In this document: positions 56,614 through 64,000 of the stretch, in pieces | How positions within the stretch are numbered: position 1 is the stretch's first letter | Layout: every line of letters starts with the position of its first letter | Source: Vandiemenella viatica | Lineage: Eukaryota > Arthropoda > Insecta > Orthoptera > Morabidae | Assembly: GCA_031002005.1 (NCBI GenBank) | Contig: CM061919.1 | Span: 20,407,687 to 20,471,686, forward strand | Direction: 5' to 3' | Length of the DNA stretch: 64,000 nucleotides | Notes under the pieces: generated by a model | What the model saw: the letters and a program-made list of their open reading frames with translations, nothing else | What the model was told of the DNA's origin: nothing | The model's database searches: none | Translations under genes and position numbers: made by a program

Positions 56614-58297
56614 GATAAGTTCTTAAAATTTCATGACTAAAACTGTTATTCATACCGAAAAAAAATGTCCTGTGTCCTTCCTACACTATTTCATTGTTAA
56701 ATTCCATCAATATTGATATAGCCATTTAGTCGTCAAAACGTAACAAAAAGGCAGAGACTTACTTCCACATTATTAATAATAGCTGGTACCACAACTCCGT
56801 TCGTGATTGTAAAGAATTCATATGACAGCTGTAGACATCTAACCACCATAGTGCACGATGGGAGACTCGATACTATTACCACACACAAATACCAGTCTTC
56901 TGCGCTATGTAGTTCCGGCAGCAAAGTAAAAAATTTACGGATACAACACAAGTCTTTGGATGAAATACGAAAATATGCATGATCGACCAAATTCAAACAC
57001 CATATCTCACACACTCCCACAGTTACCGAATTTCGGCCAACGTTGTGATCGATGGGAGACTCTGTTACTATCACACACAAACGCCGGTAATCTGCGATTG
57101 ATAGTTTTCACTTAAAAGTGATACACCGTGACACATGCGTCTTTGGCAGATATATGAAATGCCGCAGGTCGACCATTTTCTTTCCCCATATCTTCCAACA
57201 CCCCATATCTTCCACACCCCCATAGCTACAGACATCTAACAACCATAGTGCACGACAACAGACTCGATTCTACTACCACACATAAACACCAATCCTCTAT
57301 GCTATGTAGTCGTGGCAGAAAAAGTGAAATCTGCGGAGACACGTGCCTTTCGTCGAAATACGAAAATATCCTTGGTCGGCCACTTACAACCACCATATAT
57401 CCCACACAACCACAGTTTCTGAAATTCGGCCGCTGTTGTGATCGAACGGTGACTCTGTGTTATACCACACACAAACGCCAGAGATCTGTGATCGATAGTT
57501 TTCGCTGAAAAGTGATATACCATGACACTTTTGTCTTTGGCAGAAATATGAAATTGCCACAGGACGACCAATATCAACCCCCATATCTCCGACACCCATA
57601 GCTACCGAAATCTAACAACCATAGTGCACTACATGAGATACGATTCTACTACAAACACAAACACCAATGCTCTATGCTATGTAGTTTGGCAGAAAAGTGA
57701 CATATGCGGAGACAGTCGAAATACGAAAATATCCTTGGTCGGCCACTTACAACCACCATATCTACCACAGTACCACAGTTTCTGAAATTCGGCCGCTGTT
57801 GTGATCGAAAGGTGACTCTGTGCTACTACTACACACAAACGCCAGTTATCTGTGATCTGTAGTTTTCGCTGAAAAGTGATACAACATGACACTTTTGTCT
57901 TTGGCAGAAGTATGAAATTGCCACAGGTCGACCACTTTCAACCCCATTTCTCCCACACCCCCATAGCTACCGACATCTAACAACCATAGTGAATGACAGG
58001 AAAGACGATTCTACTACCACACACAAACAGCAAAGGTCTATGTTATGTAGTTGTGGCAGGAAAGAGAAGTATACGGAGATACGAATTTTTGGTCGAAATA
58101 TGAAAACGCCCTGCACTGACCAACTTTAATCATTATATCTCCCACATCCCCACAGCTATCGGCATTCGGCCAACGTTGTGCACGACAGGAAACTCCATGT
58201 TACTTCCACCCACAAACATCAGTGATCTGTGCTAGGTAGTGGTGGCTGAAAAGTGAAATATAGGAAAAAACACGTCTATTTTTATATATATATAAGA
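56614..58297 (-). mobile_element. Helitron, minus strand, carrying satellite array
   Basis: On the minus strand the 5' end is TCTTATATATATATAAAAAT at 58297, after an A, as for the Helitrons at 44365 and 44924. The interior 56700-56775 matches 45455-45530 (inverted). The 3' end is lost in the gap. Flanking DNA at 58298 continues exactly as in the hAT interior near 22065, so this Helitron inserted into that sequence. Confidence 0.78.
56780..58250 (-). repeat. Dimeric satellite-like array
   Basis: Eight monomers of about 188 bp alternate between two types. Type A landmarks (GTGCACGAC or similar before CGAT.CTA.TACCAC) are at 56852, 57248, 57623 and 57990. Type B landmarks (GTTGTG.(A/T)CGA before GACTCTGT) are at 57038, 57436, 57799 and 58175. 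The dimer period is about 375 bp. Confidence 0.85.
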
Positions 58298-59633
58298 TTA
58301 GTTGCTTTAGCATCCACAGAAAAGTTGTAATTTTCGGAAAGGTACCTCTCTCCAACAGCATTGTAGTTAATTCATAAGACTAAAGTTAATATATCCTGTG
58401 AGCTGTAACACAATATGTAGCAGTATAGATACGACCACAGAATGAATGAAACAACTTGACCCTTTTTTTTTTTGTCGTTGCTTCAACGGCGTGTTTGTGC
58501 ATGTCCGCTACCTAGGTAGCTCTACTGCTATGTGTCACTTTGTATTGTGTAGGATTGTTTTGGGGACTCTTTTCATTTGCACTTTGAGGGGAAAACATGG
58601 TTATGGTCGTCTAGGACGATCTTATGTGAAAAACCCTTACAGTTTTCTTATGATCATATCAGTGCTAGATCGTTGGACCAGCCCAATTCTTATCCGGGCA
58701 CCTAGGACATATATACTGTAAATTCGAGAGTAATAAATATTTTATTACAAAATACCTCTTATACCATCGACTTTTTCACAATCGCTTAGTGGTAATAAAA
58801 ATAAATAAAATACAAACGAATACAGCTAAATATAGTTATTAAATAAAAGTCGTACTTTTTGTAGGTACTGTATGTAATACTAGTTAAAAGCCTTCGTTAG
58901 CCTTATGGTTAATACAAATTAATTACTTTTAAAAAAACTTCCTTACATTAATTGTTATAAAAAATAAATTAATAGCGCACGCTCCTGCAATGTCACAGTA
59001 TAAAGGGGGCGTCCATTAATTACGTGAGGTTAAATGGGGTGGGGGTCCGGCGAAATCTCACGAAACCTCATCAAAACCTCATCAAGGGAGAGGGGAGTCA
59101 ACGGAAATCTCACGTGAGGTTTTGAAATTCTTGTAGGACTGTAGAGCTAAAAAAAATAGGTTTACCAATGACGCGAAATTCGTCTCTAGGCGGCGTATTT
59201 CATCCAAAAGCCGACCTTAGGAGGGAGGGTGGGGTTTAACTGTCATTGGAAGCATGAGATCTAAAAAAAAGTCACGAAAAGTTTCGAGGTTGATTAGTAG
59301 GGGGGAAGGGGGGAGGGTTCTCCGTTAAAATCTTATGTCATTTTAGAGGAAGGGATACAACCAGATCTCACGAAGTCTCAACCAAACGACCAGACGCGTT
59401 GTGTACGGGTCAAGTCAGCCTCAGTCTACCGGTATTCAGGCACGCGGTAAAAGCCACTCAGTCCTTAGCTCGCGCGCACTTAAGAAGGTGTCTTTGTTCG
59501 AGTTGGCTCACGCGGCACAGCGAAAGTTTGTTACAATGGATAAGGAAAACTGTTGCCTTTTATTACAACTGTGCTAAAAAAAATTTGTGTATTAGCAAAT
59601 GTGCAGCCTAATCAGACTCTTATGGTATCACAT
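58298..59633 (-). mobile_element. Second copy of the large-hAT interior
   Basis: Inverted relative to 21430-22075, with shared landmarks including GTTCGAGTTGGCTC, GTGCAGCCTAATCAGACTC and GTAGCAGTATAG. Extra sequence is present at about 58468-58655 and 59005-59383. It is cut at one end by the Helitron and at the other by an LTR. Confidence 0.85.
59005..59383. mobile_element. G-rich insertion of 379 bp in the hAT copy
   Basis: Absent from the homologous site near 21640. It begins GGGGGCGTCCATTAATTACG, a MITE-like end resembling that of 20063 (GGG.CCGTCCATAAAC.ACG). AAA lies on both sides. The other end is eroded. It contains repeats of CTCACG and G-rich blocks. Confidence 0.55.
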
Positions 59634-60328
59634 TGTAACAGCCCTCATACCTGGATTTTGAATAGTATTGTACTGTATGAAGTATTTGTACTGAGCTAAA
59701 GTTTGCTTGAATATGATCTGGTATGTTTGTTTTGTAATTTCTTGTAAATTAGTGTATATAGACTTTTGTTTTATGAAAGAAAATTATTTAAAGTCCATTT
59801 AATATGTTTTAAGAACCGAATGGTGCAAGAGAATTTCTTAAATGTTTATAATACCATGTATTAATGTAGGTTATAATGTCTACAGGACAATTTTCTACAG
59901 TTTGAAATGATTTCTGTAAATAATTTTGTATTTAAGGATCTCTAATTACCATTTTTGATCATTTTGTAATGTTGTTAAGTAATTTTGTATTAATTCCGAT
60001 TGTTTTTAATATGTTTGACTGTTTGAGTGATTGTTAATGTTCGAGAAATATCGGATGCCTTTGAAGAATTCTCGTAATTTCGATAGAGACTATATAAACA
60101 GATCGGCTGGACAGAGTCAGTATTGATCCAGTTAGTTTACAAGTTGAGTTCACAGACGTTTTATAAAGATTATCTTTGCGACTGCTCAGAAGTGCATCTC
60201 TGTATTGTATCTATGCATGTGAATATCGCTGACTTTGTATTGAAAGAATAAACAAATCTTCAACATAACGTTTTGGTGGACTTTTTAATTAATCGGTATA
60301 GTAATTTAAACCACCGAGGAACCTAATA
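59634..60328 (+). repeat. LTR of a gypsy-like retrotransposon
   Basis: Starts TGTAACAGCC exactly where the hAT homology stops and ends just before a primer-binding site. It holds TATATAAA at 60091-60098 and AATAAA at 60247-60252, a U3-R-U5 order, about 695 bp. The last bases (CCTAATA) are not CA, so the end is uncertain by a few bases. Confidence 0.8.
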
Positions 60329-60346
60329 TGGCAACCGTGACAGGAC
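60329..60346 (+). promoter_or_regulatory. Primer-binding site, tRNA-Arg type
   Basis: TGGCAACCGTGACAGGAC has one mismatch in the first 17 to the 3' end complement of insect tRNA-Arg (TGGCGACCGTGACAGGA, from memory). 412/mdg1-type elements use this primer. Confidence 0.75.
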
Positions 60347-60819
60347 GAGAAGTTATTAACATCTGTGAGATGTTAATCTTCTAAAAGAATCTGCAGCAAA
60401 TTGCGACGAGGTATCGGCGGACTGCGACGCGACATTTAGAACGGCCACACGGGTTGGACGGCGTCGAATTCAATCTGAATAAGTTGACAGCACTCATCGG
60501 AGATTTTCCTTCGACGTCTGCAATCAGCAATAATTTCCGACGGCAAGCGGATTTTCTGCGGCCCCAAGATCAAGTCTTCCAGCAGTACAGTGTTTGAGTG
60601 TGGAAAGTGTGATTAAGTGTTTTAATCAGTGAAAAAAAGTGGTGTTCAGTGGTGAAAAGTGCTGCTAGCTGAAATTTAAGGTGACGTAAAGTATTTAAGT
60701 GATACAAAAGTAAGTACTGAATATTCAAATGCTGGTTTCGCATGTTATTTTGTGCCAGGTTAGAAAAATTGTAATTCTTCGAAACTTTGTTTTCATGTTG
60801 ATTTGCTAATAACTGAAAA

Positions 60820-62166
60820 TGGCTGATAGTCAGAAACTATAAACCTTTCTAGAGTCTTTTGTAGCCAGTTTTAATGCAAAATTTACGTAACTTGATGACA
60901 AATTTGATAGTAAATTTTCTGAGATCAATTCTCAATTTTTGAATTTAGGAGGGAGTTAAAGAGTGATAATGATAACAAATTTTCTGAATTTAGAAATGAG
61001 TTAAAAAGTGACACTAACAACAAGTTTTCGGAATTTAAAAATGAGTTAAATCTTGACAGCAAATTTTCTGAAATTAATTCTAAATTTTCTGAATTGCAAC
61101 AAACCAATGATAACATATTCTGACTTCACTAAATGTTTTGATGTTAAAATCGCAGAGCAATTTCAGGGTTTTAGCTCTCAATTCAAGGAGGATATTAACC
61201 ATTTAGATTCTAAATTGGGGAAGGTAGTAACAGAATACCAGGAGAAATTTGAGAAGGTTACAGAAATTTGTGAACAGAATAAGACTGAGTGTGTCAATTT
61301 GATTTATAAAGAGGTGAAAGAAGTCACTAAAAATTGTGATAAGATGAGGGAGGAATATGTCACTTTATTCCAAGCCAGTGAAGTTAAAGCTACTGAGTTG
61401 AGACAGGAAGTATTTGGTATAGGGAAAAATGTTAATGCATTGGCACATCAACAGGAAACAGTTAGCGAGTGGATTAGAAAGTAATGTAAATCAGTTAGAG
61501 AAAAAGTTGCTGGGTTGCAAATTCAGTTAAGTAAGGTCCTGATGATAAGGAAGAATTTGAATTCTATGATGATAGTGGGAGACTTCACCCTATTGAGATT
61601 ATAGATAATTTGAAAGGTCGGACTATTTTAATTTGTTACCCGACAGTAAGAAAATTGCTCTTGTGGGTAAACATCTAAAGTCTTATGCTAGGACATGGGG
61701 TGATAGACAAGCTAGGGAAGTGAATGACCATAAGCTGTTCAAAGAAAATTTTCTAAAACATTTTTGGTCGACTAGTAGGCAGAATCAGAAAAAGAGAGAG
61801 TTGATGACTGGTAGGCCTTATAAACCTGGTAGGGAAACTCAGCATGATTTTTTCACAAATGTTGGATCCGTTGTAAGTATTTAGACCATCCTTATGGCGA
61901 GGAGGAATTCATTGATTTGATAGGAGCTAGGCTACCTCAGCAAACAAGAAATTTATTGCTACTTCGATGTCATTAATGTGGAGAGGGTTTCTGAATTGTT
62001 GAGACGCTTGGATGCCCAGGAGTCATTGAATGAACAACATTACTACCATCAACACCATAGGAGGGGCAGCAGGAGTCCCCCTAGAAGGGGTAATGGGTCA
62101 AGGGATGGTCAATCCAGGGGAAGGGGTTGTGATAATTACGCAAGGAGGAATGATAATGGGGGAGTG
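60820..62166 (+). pseudogene. gag: Gypsy-like gag, broken
   Basis: Starts at ATGGCTGATAG (60820) with an early stop. A repeated Lys/Glu/Phe-rich segment with period about 48 bp (60880-61090, 'KFSEINS'-like) follows. 61053-61484 is a long helical, charged frame. 61633-61884 is the capsid-like region (KKIALVGKHLKSYARTWGDR, then FLKHFWSTSRQNQKKRELM). 61890-61960 continues in another frame (IDLIGARLPQ). 61978-62169 is a basic Arg/Gly-rich nucleocapsid-like end without a Cys-His knuckle. The order matches mdg1-like Gag. Frame changes near 61100, 61490-61630, 61880 and 61970 make it non-functional. No protease or pol follows before the next element. Confidence 0.75.
60895..61095 (+). repeat. Short coding repeats in gag
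   Basis: AATTTTCTGAATTTA-like blocks recur at about 48-54 bp spacing (60912, 60980, 61026, 61066, 61086), giving a repetitive coiled-coil-like peptide. Confidence 0.6.
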
Positions 62167-62369
62167 TGAGAACAGAACCCTCAATCTGAAGGGAAAGGCA
62201 ACATGGGAGGCAGGCAAACTAAAGACCACCCTGTGTTGGGTCCCGCAGTGGTGGACAAAAATGTGGGTCTGTTGCGTCCTGGTTGGCTTTACTTCCGCGA
62301 GCGGTTCGGAAGATGAGAGCTTGATATTAGAATCAATTGCAACATGGGTATTCACTTCAGACTAGGGAA

Positions 62370-63170
62370 CTCGGAGTGGAATAAACTGGTAGAAATAAAA
62401 AACACACACAAGAATTACAAGAAACAAGTTGTGCAGCTCACGAAGACCGACTTACATCTGTGAACCTAAGTTCCGTCGGTAAAGCTTGCTAAGAAAATCA
62501 AAGTCTAAGGCTAAGGTAGGCGCGAGTTCTGAATTCTAAGTTCAACTCCTACATTTGTTAACCTAAACCCCAGGGAGGTGCGTGGCTTCAAGGTACTATT
62601 CGACCATGTCGTTCCGTCGACTAAGTCCTATACTGGCATTAGAGCCTATGCCAGAACCTAAGTTCTGCTTCCTCATGAAGCCTGAAAGTCGAGAGTCGAA
62701 GTCCTGCTAGTCTAGCTGCCGTGCCCCGCTCCGGTCAGCTTCCAACCCCACATGAACCACCTCCCCCAGGGGAAAATTTTGCAATCTCTCTTGAGAGTGC
62801 AAAATTTTCTATGCCTATGTCGGTTGTGTGAGCTGCCTTTTTATTTAACTCTTAGTTCATACATTTTATACATTTTAACAAATTTTCTTTTTATCTTCAT
62901 CTTCTTCAGAACCTGTACCTGCAATAGAAACATCTTTCATAATAACTTCTTGTGAAACAACAAAAATATATCATTTCAATATTTTTACCACAATATTTCT
63001 GTCACCTTTACAGAACATCTTATTTATAAAGACAATTATATAATGCAACTATTATTTCTTTATTTCCCTAACGTTTGTCTGTCTTTGACCAAAACGTTAG
63101 TGTTTCCTGGGTTCGTATGCTACGTATCTTTCTGGTCGTCGCACACGCTCACTTAGCACTGTATCACTGG
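62370..63170 (-). other. Probable LTR or 3' region of a minus-strand retroelement
   Basis: Lies between the gag remnant (+) and the env remnant (-). On the minus strand it follows env, where the polypurine tract and 3' LTR would be. It contains repeated AACTTAG and an inverted pair TTTTGCAATCTCTC / GAGAGTGCAAAATTTT (62777-62812). The boundaries are not resolved. Confidence 0.4.
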
Positions 63171-63174
63171 CTCT

Positions 63175-64000
63175 ATTGTATATCTACTTCTTACAGGTTC
63201 AAACGTGATTCGCTCACTTTCTTCACTGTTAATTTCAGCTGGATGGTACCTAACTACCCCTGTGTCAGGATATTGATTACAATCTTATTTCTCACACAAA
63301 TCTTTGTGCAACAGTCATCACCCATAGCCTTACAAAAGAATCTGAAGCAATCTCTGCAACATTTACAATATCGACATATACAGAAAATTATTATCATTAT
63401 TACAATCCCAGTTCCAGCATAACCCAAATAGGTATATTGTCTAATGAAAGTGAATCAAACACTGTTCTTTGTTGGAATGCGATTTCCTCTTCTAATTCAT
63501 CCAATTTATGTCCTACCGCTGTTAAATCATCTAGCTGGCGAACTACTGGTTCGACTGGCAAGTATAGAGGTATTTCTGATATGTTTTTTCTTTTCATTAT
63601 TTACCATGCAGCAATCTATATCTAGGCTTAAGCTCGGAACAATATCATTGATCGTACTTTTGATCTAATGGTATGTTCGGATTGGATTATTATTTGTGCT
63701 CCGTAACCTTTACATTTACTTAAAAATTTAAGTTTTCCTGTTCCTTTAATAATTACATCTGCTGGCTTATGGCCATTACACAACACCGTAAGCCCTCCCT
63801 TCTTTGGGTGCTACAAAAAGCCACTCATTTCCTCTAATTTGTGTCCACACACTTTCATTTAGCGTGATGTATTTTTGTATGCAATCGTCTGGAACTTTAC
63901 TACAGGTTGAAGCATTCTAGCTTCGCATACCTCATGGTCGTAAGTGATAACAGGACAAAAGTTTGCTTACAAATGTTATGAGTAGGTTCTATCTTTTTAC
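63175..64000 (-). pseudogene. env: Second F-type env fragment, C-terminal half, runs off the window
   Basis: On the minus strand from the window end: a Cys-containing ectodomain piece (about 63900-63795), a second piece after a frameshift (63795-63600) with a Gly/Cys-rich stretch near 63710, then an open piece (63597-63400) with a heptad-like helix (DDLTAVGHKLDELEEE) leading to a membrane span near 63440-63380 and a Cys-rich juxtamembrane tail (about 63370-63290). The order of Cys motifs, helix, anchor and tail fits an insect retroelement Env related to baculovirus F. It differs in sequence from the env at 240-1963. The N-terminal half is outside the window. The frameshift near 63795 makes it non-functional. 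Confidence 0.65.

Overview
This is gene-poor eukaryotic DNA, almost certainly from an insect. Nearly everything recognisable is a mobile element or an integrated viral remnant, and no intact host gene can be supported. The evidence for an insect is a set of arthropod-type elements (Tigger/pogo with a C-terminal zinc finger, ZMYM1-like hAT, PIF/Harbinger, Helitrons, LINEs, gypsy-like LTR elements with F-type env), an ambisense densovirus-like insertion and Polinton/adintovirus-like remnants. A tRNA-derived SINE whose sequence I associate with polyneopteran insects (stick insects, Orthoptera) recurs about a dozen times. The species is a guess. Two assembly gaps of exactly 1,000 N lie at 28593-29592 and 55614-56613.

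Layout. 1-2.8 kb: SINE, broken errantivirus-type env, LTR-like promoter. 4.1-7.2 kb: minus-strand LINE flanked by an unusually long direct repeat (about 71 bp). 8.4-9.5 kb: LINE 3' end inserted into one of two tandem units. 9.5-11.6 kb: minus-strand gag-like remnant split by a 761-bp MITE. 11.7-28.6 kb: a densovirus-like endogenous element (capsid on +, NS on -, converging) whose capsid gene is split by a nest of transposons. A Tigger element (12092-26549) contains an 11.7-kb hAT (14682-26343). That hAT contains a Harbinger-like element (14923-20058), which contains another hAT (15603-19198). A MITE, SINEs and further hAT pieces also lie in the nest. Target-site duplications support most levels.

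29.6-41.9 kb: LINE scrap, then a 10-kb palindromic structure with arms of about 2 kb (31112-33150 and 39070-41150) whose loop carries a small hAT. The right arm ends exactly where a Polinton-type DNA polymerase B fragment begins. 42-52 kb: hAT with an 8-bp TSD and a nested SINE, two Helitron 5' ends with tRNA-like modules, many SINE copies, a LINE, and a tandem array of about 167 bp next to a Helitron 3' end. 53.1-54.4 kb: a PLA2-like minor capsid remnant (-) and a packaging ATPase remnant (+), both Polinton/adintovirus-like. 54.7-59.6 kb: LINE 3' part, gap, a minus-strand Helitron carrying a dimeric satellite, then a second copy of the giant-hAT interior. 59.6-64 kb: LTR with a tRNA-Arg-type primer site and broken gag, then a second F-type env on the minus strand.

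How the parts relate: these genes do not work together as a pathway. The window is a layered record of insertions whose relative ages follow from the nesting. The mixture of broken viral genes and transposons resembles loci that act as piRNA clusters, but that is inference only; nothing in the sequence proves it.
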